Under the pieces are notes generated by a model. It saw nothing but the letters and a program-made list of their open reading frames with translations. It had not been told where the DNA came from and did no database searches. Both the position numbers and the translations under genes were made by a program. Below, one piece after another: positions 7,903-14,273 of a stretch of 24,491 bases of DNA. Source of the DNA: a virus; IMG/VR virus record IMGVR_UViG_3300006802_000540, positions 1 to 24,491 of that record. One strand, given 5' to 3'. Position 1 is the stretch's first letter; the number at the start of each line of letters is the position of its first letter.

Positions 7903-8765
7903 TAGTAGACAGAGAAGAGTGGTGGCTCCTCAATCTCCATTAACAATTCTTTCATTAACAACTCTTTTTCTTTGGTGGCTTCTGAAATTAAATCTTTACC
8001 ATCCAATGAAGCTCCTTTTCCGGGACCGGGTATTGATTGGAACTTTCCTCTAATTCTACCAAGCACATGTTTGGCACAAGCTAAGGCATATTTTTGTACC
8101 CAATTTCTAAACGCTGGGAGAATTGTGTTAGAGTCTAAAGCCCTATACTCAAGTATTACTGGAGTTGGTGTGCTAAATGGTTCTGGGTATAATTGTAGGT
8201 ACTTACCATTAACTATATCAAAGCCACCGTCTCTAGATAAAACTTTCCTAATCATCTCCATGTATTGTTGAACAAGCAGATAATCACCTACGTTCATGTT
8301 TTGAAAGAACCTATTGTTCTGCCAAAAGCCTAAAAAGAAATCGAATTCTAAAGAACCTTTACTGAATTGAAAAGCTAACAGGTCTTTTTGATACACAACA
8401 TAATTTAAATTATTAGCAATGAAAGCTGGCAACTCGTATAAACTAATTCCAGCAGATGCATCGAACACAGCATACTGCATTGCCCATTGAGGAGCGTGAT
8501 AATCTAATTTAGTTACAGCTTCGTCAATACAGGTTTTTATTTGAAAAGGAGTTAATTCTACTCTAACAACAGGATGTCCGAGTTGAGCCATTACATAATC
8601 TTTTATTGTCTCATCAAATTTATTAAACTCAACGTCATCAATTATTAAATTTTTATTTAATGCGTCAACGTCAATATCAGATGACTCAACATAAGAGGTT
8701 AAATCATTTCCTTTATATGAACCGTAAGTAGAACCGTAGGTGCTTATTTTTGGTTTAGCTATCAT
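7902..8765 (-). CDS. gp13: Neck / head-completion protein (T4 gp13-like)
   Basis: This 287-aa protein is probably the gp13-type neck protein (T4 gp13 is 309 aa) that binds below the portal after packaging. The N-terminal 45 residues look flexible. The segment from about residue 62 (LGHPVVRVELTPFQIKTCID, then EAVTKLDYHAP) matches the gp13-family opening, where a helix follows a (V/I)-E-L-T element. It continues with a YELPAF-type strand, a long helix-rich middle (FFQNMNVGDYLLVQQYMEMI), and a LQLYPEP strand. The end is a helical NWVQKYALACAKHVLGRIRG followed by a Gly/Pro-rich loop IPGPGKGASLDG. The start overlaps the stop of the 74-aa gene (ATGA). Good agreement with position; similarity judged by eye. 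Confidence 0.75.
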   Translation of the reverse strand: MIAKPKISTYGSTYGSYKGNDLTSYVESSDIDVDALNKNLIIDDVEFNKFDETIKDYVMAQLGHPVVRVELTPFQIKTCIDEAVTKLDYHAPQWAMQYAVFDASAGISLYELPAFIANNLNYVVYQKDLLAFQFSKGSLEFDFFLGFWQNNRFFQNMNVGDYLLVQQYMEMIRKVLSRDGGFDIVNGKYLQLYPEPFSTPTPVILEYRALDSNTILPAFRNWVQKYALACAKHVLGRIRGKFQSIPGPGKGASLDGKDLISEATKEKELLMKELLMEIEEPPLFSVY

Positions 8766-8986
8766 GATTCATCCTTAATTTGTTTTTTATAATTCTTAGA
8801 TGTATCATTTAATTTGGTTATGACTTGAGGGGTTGGAGGAATAACTTCTTTTGTTACACATTCAACTATGAAGTTATTGTTTATATAATTTTTGCTAGTA
8901 AACTCTTGATTTGGTTTAATTGATTTCATTACACCATCAACAGTTACTATCAAAGACATTGGACAAATACTCTTAAACTTAAACAT
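8762..8986 (-). CDS. Small 74-aa protein opening the neck/tail unit
   Basis: I do not recognise this protein. It begins MFKFKSICPMSLIVTVDGV and appears to hold a small beta domain (about 1-50) followed by a polar, Lys-rich tail. ATG 8986 has GAGGG three bases upstream, rather close, and that site lies in a short hairpin. The internal Met10 has no ribosome binding site, so the first Met is preferred. Its TGA overlaps the gp13-like start (ATGA), implying translational coupling. An IKPNQ element mirrors LKPKQ in the 58-aa protein at 6238-6414. Being first after the head-unit terminator, it may simply lead the neck operon; a structural role is a guess. Confidence 0.65.
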   Translation of the reverse strand: MFKFKSICPMSLIVTVDGVMKSIKPNQEFTSKNYINNNFIVECVTKEVIPPTPQVITKLNDTSKNYKKQIKDES

Positions 8987-8989
8987 ATA

Positions 8990-9008
8990 CCCTCTACATT
9001 ATGTAGGG
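8990..9008 (-). promoter_or_regulatory. Leader hairpin covering the 74-aa gene's ribosome binding site
   Basis: On the minus strand CCCTAC (9008-9003) can pair with GTAG-A-GGG (8997-8990) with one bulged A and a 5-nt loop. The GAGGG that would recruit ribosomes for ATG 8986 is inside the stem. The core CTACAT-T-ATGTAG (8994-9006) is a perfect palindrome, so a DNA-level role is also possible. Only the complementarity is certain. Confidence 0.35.
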
Positions 9009-9013
9009 TCCAT

Positions 9014-9045
9014 AAAATAAAAAAGCGGGGCTTTATGCCCCGCTT
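9014..9045 (-). terminator. Strong intrinsic terminator after the major capsid gene
   Basis: A 9-bp GC-rich stem pairs 9023-9031 (AAGCGGGGC) with 9037-9045 (GCCCCGCTT) around a TTTAT loop. On the minus strand it is followed by a T-rich run (TTTTTTATTTTA). It starts 22 nt after the capsid gene stop and ends the head-assembly unit. Confidence 0.92.
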
Positions 9046-9067
9046 AATTATTTAGTTTACAAACTTA

Positions 9068-10690
9068 TCATCTATAAACTGATGCTGTACCTATTCCAGT
9101 GTTTCGGAATATGTTAGGAGCCATGTAATTCTTGCCTGCGCCAATGAGTCTAATGACTCTGTAGAATCTGTTGGCTGGGGCAATTGCTGCCTTAGCATAA
9201 CGGGTCATGATACCCTTTCTTGGTTGGAAGGTCTCAGGATCAGTTATGGTCTGGATTGGCATGAGTGGGATGTATGGGCAGTATACAAAACCAGCATCCA
9301 TTGGGTTGGTTCCGTTGTAACCAACGATGATCTCGTCTTCTGGGAAGAGAGGATCAACGATTAAGGTGTACTTGCCAGCAAACTTACCACGGTACTCAAT
9401 TCTGTTACCCATGTTGGTAGGACCATCTTCTCTAGCTAATCCACCCTCAAGCTTGGCGGCTGACTCTAGGAGTGAAGCAACCAGTGGTGAGGTGATTAGG
9501 ACTGTACCGGGACCACGCATTGTGGTGCGGTAAATGTCTTGTGAAGCGTGGTTTATCAGAGCAAGTAAGTTGCTGTAGATATGACCAACGTGTTGAGGAG
9601 CAAAGCTAATTCCAGTGAATCCTGCAACTGGATTAGTTAAATCTAGTGCAAAGACGTTAGAACGAGCAGTGTCATTTGTTGGGATTGGGACACTTCCGGT
9701 TGTGTTAAACTCGTACTCAAATGCTCCGGGAGTAAATGAGGTGCTACCATCTGGTGAGGTTCCATAAGTATTTCCAAAGTTATTAGCATTGTTATTATCT
9801 AATCTCTTTGGAACCCATCCGTAAGTATTTGTTATGCTATCTTGAGCAAATCCGTAAGCTATACCACGGATGTCTTCGATTAACTCGCGGTCGATCTCAA
9901 GTGAGATTTCCTTGCTAAGAAGATCGGTAAGTTCACGCTCTAGATCTAAATTGTGATAAGCCTTGAGGTCTTGTGTGGCCTCGATGGTCCACAAAGCTCT
10001 CATCTTACGGGTCTTAGCTACTACAGCTTGGCTTTGAATGTTAAAGCTAATTTCTGGAATAGCTGATGCTCTGAGTTGCTCACCAGCAGAAACGTACCAA
10101 GCTTCAACGGTAGTCTCATTTGGGAAAGCAGCAATCTTACCACCATAGGTAGTAGTAGGTCCGCCTCTTGTGTTACTTAATACGTTTGAGGTATTAAATC
10201 CATTATCAGCAAGAACCTTTGATCCAGTGAGACCACTACCGTTGCCTGTGAATGGATCATTCCAAGCACCATCAGCAGAGGTTGATCCGATACCTGAAGC
10301 AGTTAAGCCCAAGTATGTCATTTGATACTTGGAGTAGACTTGTTGCTGATCATAGTTTCCAGCATTGTTCTTTCCTGCACGACTGTTACCAATGTAGAAG
10401 ATCTGGCTGACAGGTCCTTCCATTGGTTGAGTTGATCCAATCATGTTGAAGATAAGATCAGGGAATACTCTACGAACGATTGGGAAGGCGAACTTTTGGA
10501 AGGTGCCTAACTTGCCAACGGTTGTAGCTCCGGGAGTAAGCTGCTCCTCGGTCAGTTTGCTAGCCTCGGTCAAAACGGCCTTGGCTTGGTTCTCTAAAAG
10601 TTGAGCGGTTACTTCAGCCATGTAGTCGGACTTGATTCCGTCTAGGGCCTTCTCCCACTTCTGTACGACGTTACTATCAATTTTTCTCAT
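9068..10690 (-). CDS. gp23: Major capsid protein precursor (T4 gp23-like)
   Basis: This 540-aa protein (T4 gp23 is 521 aa) builds the HK97-fold capsid shell. Residues 1-42 form the helical delta-domain-like propeptide ending AVLTE42|A43, directly comparable to the T4 gp23 cleavage site SFLTE|A. The next segment, VRRVFPDLIFNMIGSTQPM (72-90) and then GPVSQIFYI, aligns with the gp23 stretch RRAIPNLIAFDICGVQPM. The C-terminus has the family's PETFQPRKGIMTRYA motif. Cleavage by the gp21-like protease encoded two genes upstream would release the propeptide during maturation. ATG 10690 has AGGAG nine bases upstream. Base composition is visibly less AT-rich than the adhesin genes (26 of 60 G+C in one sampled line against 19 of 60), as expected for the most abundant late protein. 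It is the last gene before a strong terminator. Confidence 0.95.
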   Translation of the reverse strand: MRKIDSNVVQKWEKALDGIKSDYMAEVTAQLLENQAKAVLTEASKLTEEQLTPGATTVGKLGTFQKFAFPIVRRVFPDLIFNMIGSTQPMEGPVSQIFYIGNSRAGKNNAGNYDQQQVYSKYQMTYLGLTASGIGSTSADGAWNDPFTGNGSGLTGSKVLADNGFNTSNVLSNTRGGPTTTYGGKIAAFPNETTVEAWYVSAGEQLRASAIPEISFNIQSQAVVAKTRKMRALWTIEATQDLKAYHNLDLERELTDLLSKEISLEIDRELIEDIRGIAYGFAQDSITNTYGWVPKRLDNNNANNFGNTYGTSPDGSTSFTPGAFEYEFNTTGSVPIPTNDTARSNVFALDLTNPVAGFTGISFAPQHVGHIYSNLLALINHASQDIYRTTMRGPGTVLITSPLVASLLESAAKLEGGLAREDGPTNMGNRIEYRGKFAGKYTLIVDPLFPEDEIIVGYNGTNPMDAGFVYCPYIPLMPIQTITDPETFQPRKGIMTRYAKAAIAPANRFYRVIRLIGAGKNYMAPNIFRNTGIGTASVYR

Positions 10691-10709
10691 TGTAAAATTC
10701 TCCTAAATA

Positions 10710-11354
10710 TCAATCTTTAATCATAAGATTCAGAGTCTCTTCGCTAAGGAAGGGGTTGTAGACACCTGATGCCTTATGAGTTTTTGCTTCAGTAAGTGTT
10801 TCTCTTTTCTTAAAGTTTTCTTCTGAAACGACTACTGCATCACCACTAACTTCCATTTTAGCTTTTTCTCTATTTTCCTTTATGCTAACCTGTAAGTTAG
10901 AAACTCTTGATTCAAGAAGACCAATTTTGTCCTTTTGAATCTTGATAACGTTTTTGAACTTGTTATTCTCTTCAAGTACTCTTGTCATTTCCTCTTTGAG
11001 AACACCAACATTCTTTTCTAAATTGGTCTGTTCTAATGCCATGAGGTTAACAGCGTTGACCTCATCATCAGGGGATAACTCAAGAGCCATTAGAGCTTTT
11101 ATGTGCTCGTACATTGCAACGTTTCTTGCAGTGTCATTCTCTAATTCAAGCTCTCTTAAAGCTTGCTCTTTGAGTTTCTCAACTTGACCACGAATAAAAG
11201 AAGTAGTTCTGATTGTTAGATCTTGCTTAACCTTCTGAACTTCTTCGGTAATTTTCTCACTAACTAGATTGGCTATTTCAATAGCAACTGACTCGTCCAG
11301 ATTTTCTGGGAGTAGTTTGGCAATCTCTTCCATTTTGTTTGTCTTCTTAGTCAT
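10710..11354 (-). CDS. gp22: Prohead core scaffold protein (T4 gp22-like)
   Basis: This 214-aa protein is almost entirely charged helix: Lys/Glu-rich heptad-like stretches from about residue 8 to 165 (for example VGVLKEEMTRVLEENNKF), consistent with the coiled-coil scaffold that fills the prohead core. The C-terminus has ETLTE189|A190, a perfect prohead-protease site, then a short SGVYNPFLSEETLNLMI element that may contact the capsid protein. T4 gp22 (269 aa) is destroyed by gp21 to empty the head. I chose ATG 11354 rather than an in-frame upstream start at 11408. The later start has AAGGAA (11361-11366) six bases before it and avoids a 44-nt overlap with the protease gene. It lies between protease and capsid genes, exactly the T4 order 21-22-23. 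Confidence 0.88.
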   Translation of the reverse strand: MTKKTNKMEEIAKLLPENLDESVAIEIANLVSEKITEEVQKVKQDLTIRTTSFIRGQVEKLKEQALRELELENDTARNVAMYEHIKALMALELSPDDEVNAVNLMALEQTNLEKNVGVLKEEMTRVLEENNKFKNVIKIQKDKIGLLESRVSNLQVSIKENREKAKMEVSGDAVVVSEENFKKRETLTEAKTHKASGVYNPFLSEETLNLMIKD

Positions 11355-11364
11355 AACTAATTCC

Positions 11365-12438
11365 TTATTTCTTGCCGCCTTTTTTATTAGCGGCTTTTCC
11401 GTAACCACAGGACTTCATCTCTTGGATAAATTTTCCTGCAAATTTTTCGTACATGTTGGAAGCATCATTTCGTCTTGCTCGGGCTTCGGCTCTTTCTCCA
11501 GCAGCGTCTTTACCCTCTCCACCTTTTGGACCGAATTTGCTCCCACGAATCTTATCTTTTATTTTTGCACGTTCAGAAGGAGACTTTTCTCCAAAAGTTC
11601 CTCTACCAGTTCCGACTCTAGAAGGATCTTTTTCTGCTCTAGCTAGAATCAAATTCATGGTATCCTTGTTTTTTCTTTTGGTTTCTACAAGAGCAGCTTC
11701 TTCTTTTGTTGCTTCATTAGCTGGAACGCAGTTAGGTACTTGTCTACCACCTTTCATCTTCATTCCAACTTGCTTGTAGTTCTTCCAGCAAGGATCTCCG
11801 GCTCTCTTATCTTTTACTTCATCAACGCGAAGCTCATCAAGTTTGTTGTCGATCTTGGCTTCTAGCATTGATAAGAATACATTGCGACCAACAACTTTCT
11901 TTATTGTACTTTCTACAATTTTTGAGTTGTAATTCTTGCTTTCAGCTAAGGTTGGGAATGCGCCACGGGTCGAAGGATCAGCGACGATATCAAATGTTAA
12001 GAGCTTGAAATCCTCATTAACAATCTTATGTCCTTTACCTTCGCTCAAGGTTCCCATACCACGGCTAGAAATACCAATCTTGATTCCGTCTCTAATAAGT
12101 GCCTCAACAACCTTTCCGGCTGGGGTAGAAAGAATCTCAGCTTCTCCGATAACATCCTTGCCCTCGAAACGAAGGCTGGTTATAATATGGGAAGCATTGG
12201 ATAGCTTTACCATATCATAAGTAGGGTGATCTAGCTCACCTACACAACGACGCTCTTGGACAGCCTCTATGAGATTGTTAATTGCACTTTCTAATACTTT
12301 TTGAGGATAGATACGACCGTTGTTATTAGCTTCGTCGGCTCTTTGGAAAATTCCACGAACCTTCATGGGCTTTCCGGGTCCAGTAGACTCACTAATTACT
12401 TGTAAATTTTCTACTAGTCTAACGTCAGTTAATAACAT
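11365..12438 (-). CDS. gp21: Prohead maturation protease with long basic C-terminal extension (T4 gp21-like)
   Basis: This 357-aa serine protease matures the prohead by cutting scaffold, core and capsid proteins. The catalytic part (about 25-160) follows T4 gp21 closely: KVRGIFQRADEANNNGRIYP, GELDHP with H71 as candidate catalytic His, GISSRG with S124/S125 as candidate Ser, KIVNEDFKLLTFDIVADPS and a conserved Asp-Pro. T4 gp21 is only 212 aa. The 150-residue extension here includes a paired-Cys element (DPCWKNYKQVGMKMKGG, then VPNCVP; C217, C237), a Lys/Arg/Gly-rich region and a KKGGKK end. Self-cleavage sites are plausible at VISE17|S, LAE166|S and IVE176|S, which would separate the extension from the enzyme. 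The gene begins 2 nt after the preceding stop. Protease identity is confident; the role of the extension is unknown. Confidence 0.93.
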   Translation of the reverse strand: MLLTDVRLVENLQVISESTGPGKPMKVRGIFQRADEANNNGRIYPQKVLESAINNLIEAVQERRCVGELDHPTYDMVKLSNASHIITSLRFEGKDVIGEAEILSTPAGKVVEALIRDGIKIGISSRGMGTLSEGKGHKIVNEDFKLLTFDIVADPSTRGAFPTLAESKNYNSKIVESTIKKVVGRNVFLSMLEAKIDNKLDELRVDEVKDKRAGDPCWKNYKQVGMKMKGGRQVPNCVPANEATKEEAALVETKRKNKDTMNLILARAEKDPSRVGTGRGTFGEKSPSERAKIKDKIRGSKFGPKGGEGKDAAGERAEARARRNDASNMYEKFAGKFIQEMKSCGYGKAANKKGGKK

Positions 12439-12440
12439 AA

Positions 12441-12860
12441 TTAATCTTCTTTCGTACCCTTCTTTTTGTTTTTCTTAAAGTAGCCTTTAAGACTTGTTGC
12501 AGTGGACTTTCCATGACGAACCATTGTTCTAGCGGCATATTTCTTTACGTCTCGGAAACTAGAAGGGATACTTCCGGGACTAAATCCTTTTGCAACTCTG
12601 CCACCACACTCCTGCTCTTTATCAGTTCCCCATTTTCTTTTTGTAATTACATACAGTCTATCAGAACCTTTTGTTGAAAAGATCTGACCGACGTATCCAT
12701 TACATAAAGCGTCTTTTATACTTCCGTATAATTTAACTCTAGACTTTGTTGATATGCTGTGAGCTTTGCCCTTGCCAGAGAGCATCTTCTCTCTACCAGC
12801 CTTAGAACCTTTAGCTTTCTCGCTTCTTGATTCAGTTATGATTGAAAAGAGATCTAACAT
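12441..12860 (-). CDS. Basic head-internal protein with candidate 10-aa capsid-targeting peptide
   Basis: This 139-aa protein is strongly basic, with many Lys/Arg along its length, a GREKMLSGKGKAHS region, a central beta-like VGQIFSTKGSDRLYVITKRK, and a KKNKKKGTKED end. It starts MLDLFSIITE10|S11: exactly ten residues, amphipathic, ending in I-T-E. T4 internal proteins carry a 10-residue capsid-targeting sequence of this kind (for IPIII, MKTYQEFIAE) that gp21 removes, after which they remain with the DNA and are ejected. By analogy this could be a DNA-binding core or injected protein; its position, next to the protease in the gp67/gp68 region, fits. The start overlaps the preceding stop by one base (TAATG), with only a weak ribosome site. 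No specific activity can be read. Confidence 0.72.
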   Translation of the reverse strand: MLDLFSIITESRSEKAKGSKAGREKMLSGKGKAHSISTKSRVKLYGSIKDALCNGYVGQIFSTKGSDRLYVITKRKWGTDKEQECGGRVAKGFSPGSIPSSFRDVKKYAARTMVRHGKSTATSLKGYFKKNKKKGTKED

Positions 12861-13279
12861 TATCTTTTCGATTTCTTATTTTTTCCAACTAACTTAACTC
12901 CAATTGAACCTACTTTAGTGGCTGCGGGAGTTAATGGCATATCCATTTCTTTTAACACTTGTTTTGCTTCACTTAGTAGAGAAGATAATCTATTAACCAG
13001 ATCGTTTAATTTGTTTTCAACGGTGATTTTTTTGGTATTAGACTCTGGTTTCTTGGTTACTTTAACTCCAAGTGACTCTTGTAGGATATTATCAACATAG
13101 TTATCAGAGACATCAGTTTTGGTAATGTCCGGGACATAATCTGAAACTACTCCCTTATCCTTATTTTCTACAATTTTATTAGAAGTTCCTTCTAATTGTA
13201 TAGAAGACTTTTTGGGATCCATGTTTTCAAGGATCCCCATGGCAATATCAACAACTGAGGTTTTTGGATATTTGGACAT
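12860..13279 (-). CDS. Prohead core protein candidate with a capsid-like LTPxAT segment
   Basis: I do not recognise this 139-aa protein by family. The first 60 residues are polar and probably extended. Residues 85-112 are a likely amphipathic helix carrying SLLSE104|A105, a prohead-protease-type site, with another candidate at ILQE68|S. After the first site comes PLTPAATKVGSIGVKL (115-130), which resembles the segment after the capsid cleavage site (LTPGATTVGKLG, residues 51-62). The tail is basic (GKNKKSKR). The gene lies in the head unit between the acidic protein and the basic internal-type protein, where T4 has its small core proteins gp67 and gp68. A role in core assembly is likely from context; direct homology to gp68 is not shown. 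Confidence 0.65.
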   Translation of the reverse strand: MSKYPKTSVVDIAMGILENMDPKKSSIQLEGTSNKIVENKDKGVVSDYVPDITKTDVSDNYVDNILQESLGVKVTKKPESNTKKITVENKLNDLVNRLSSLLSEAKQVLKEMDMPLTPAATKVGSIGVKLVGKNKKSKR

Positions 13280-13303
13280 AACTTGTCTCAGTATTAATTA
13301 AGA

Positions 13304-13849
13304 TCACTTCTTCTTAGGAAGTGGTTTCTTTTTTCCATAGCCTTCTTCAAGTTGTTCTGCTTCTTCAAGCATTTCTAAAACAACATCGAAGTGCTCATTC
13401 ATGTTATTGAGAATAACTGAATCGTCTTCAACGGCTGATTCACATAGTGGGCAGCAGCCATCTTCAACAACTGACTCAATCATTACCTCTCCATCAAAGT
13501 CTTCGGACTCTTGGATTTGCTCAACTTGATCAACCAAATTGAGAAGGTTACTAAAGTGAGTGTCGATGTTTTCAAATATAACATCATCATTCTCTAGCTC
13601 TGACTCACAAAGGGGGCAAGCATCGTAACCTAGTTCGACAGATTCCTCTTGCTTCTCCTCGTCCTCCCCACCTTCTTCTTCCTCGTTATCACCATTCTCC
13701 TTTGGCTCTTCTTTCTTCTCATCGTCCTTCTTTTCAAAAGGATTAGACTCTTCATTAAGTTTTAACTTAATGTTAGCTTGATCCCAGTTAGCCTCTGTTA
13801 GAACGGTGTTAATAAAACTGTCAGTTTCGTCAAAACGCTTTTTTACCAT
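13304..13849 (-). CDS. Acidic prohead core protein with duplicated CPLC...H metal-binding-like motif
   Basis: This 181-aa protein opens the head unit. Residues 1-19 end SFINTVLTE19|A20, a strong prohead-protease site. Residues 33-72 are extremely Glu/Asp/Lys-rich. Then come two copies of one module: CPLCES at 78-83 with H98, and CPLCES at 133-138 with H153, offset by exactly 55 residues. Each has an acidic D-D-x-(V/I) turn and a helix (N-I-D-T-H-F, N-M-N-E-H-F) ending E-Q. The C-x2-C plus His pattern suggests zinc binding, perhaps completed by dimerisation because each copy has only three obvious ligands. The tail is basic (KKKPLPKKK). T4 gp67 is also a small acidic core protein in this slot, so an analogous role is plausible. 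A late promoter lies upstream and GGTGA precedes ATG 13849. Confidence 0.72.
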   Translation of the reverse strand: MVKKRFDETDSFINTVLTEANWDQANIKLKLNEESNPFEKKDDEKKEEPKENGDNEEEEGGEDEEKQEESVELGYDACPLCESELENDDVIFENIDTHFSNLLNLVDQVEQIQESEDFDGEVMIESVVEDGCCPLCESAVEDDSVILNNMNEHFDVVLEMLEEAEQLEEGYGKKKPLPKKK

Positions 13850-13883
13850 AAAATCACCAATTAATAAATTATGTCCTATAAAC

Positions 13884-13891
13884 TATTTATA
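13884..13891 (-). promoter_or_regulatory. T4-type late promoter TATAAATA driving the head-assembly unit
   Basis: A perfect TATAAATA on the minus strand lies in the 85-nt gap before the acidic core gene, 34 nt upstream of ATG 13849. This is the correct orientation for the six-gene unit ending at the terminator after the capsid gene. With T4 geometry transcription would begin near 13878, leaving about 28 nt of leader including the GGTGA ribosome site. The rest of the gap is AT-rich, with no convincing terminator for the upstream genes. Confidence 0.75.
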
Positions 13892-13934
13892 ATCAAACTC
13901 AAAAAATATAGATAAAATTTTAATAATTATTTAA

Positions 13935-14273
13935 TTAAATTGGACCTACAAATACATTGTTAGCAAAAGGAGTAAGAGAATTTATATATAAAGGAGCACA
14001 AGGTGGGCTTTGTATCTGATGAGCGGATGTAACAAAAGCTGTATTTGCTGGACCTACAAAGACCCTTGCCTCAACTAAGGGGTTAGGAGGAATTAAGGAA
14101 ATGTGTGTTATTGCAACCAAAATGTGTTCTGCTAGCTTTGCTGGCAACAACTCAGAAGTTACTGCGGCCAAAGATCCATTCACAAACACATTTAAGTTTG
14201 GGCTGGGGGGAACAAATGGTAAAGGCCCAACGTCTGTTATAACTGCATCTGTCTGTCTTAGCACATAACCCAT
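13935..14273 (-). CDS. PAAR-like tail-spike tip protein candidate
   Basis: This 112-aa protein looks like a divergent PAAR-repeat protein, the sharpening cone at the tip of contractile-tail spikes (T4 gp5.4, 97 aa). Three related strands recur: SPNLNVFVNGSLAAV (24-38), EARVFVGPANTAFV (68-81) and the C-terminal ANNVFVGPI (104-112). These mirror the N-V-F-V-N-G and terminal N-V-F-x-G of PAAR proteins. Known PAAR tips bind a metal through three His and one Cys; H57, H85 and C92, with H50 as a further candidate, could supply these ligands. There is no signal or membrane segment. The start overlaps the stop of the 911-aa gene by one base. The call rests on pattern, size and location among tail proteins; an unrelated small beta protein remains possible. 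Confidence 0.55.
   Translation of the reverse strand: MGYVLRQTDAVITDVGPLPFVPPSPNLNVFVNGSLAAVTSELLPAKLAEHILVAITHISLIPPNPLVEARVFVGPANTAFVTSAHQIQSPPCAPLYINSLTPFANNVFVGPI

Noticed and set aside
11355-11408. Longer N-terminus for the scaffold protein starting at 11408
   Set aside because: It would overlap the protease gene by 44 nt and lacks a ribosome site, whereas ATG 11354 has AAGGAA at ideal spacing.
13850-13934. Terminator after the PAAR-like gene
   Set aside because: The gap is AT-rich with only weak self-complementarity and no GC stem or clear T-run.
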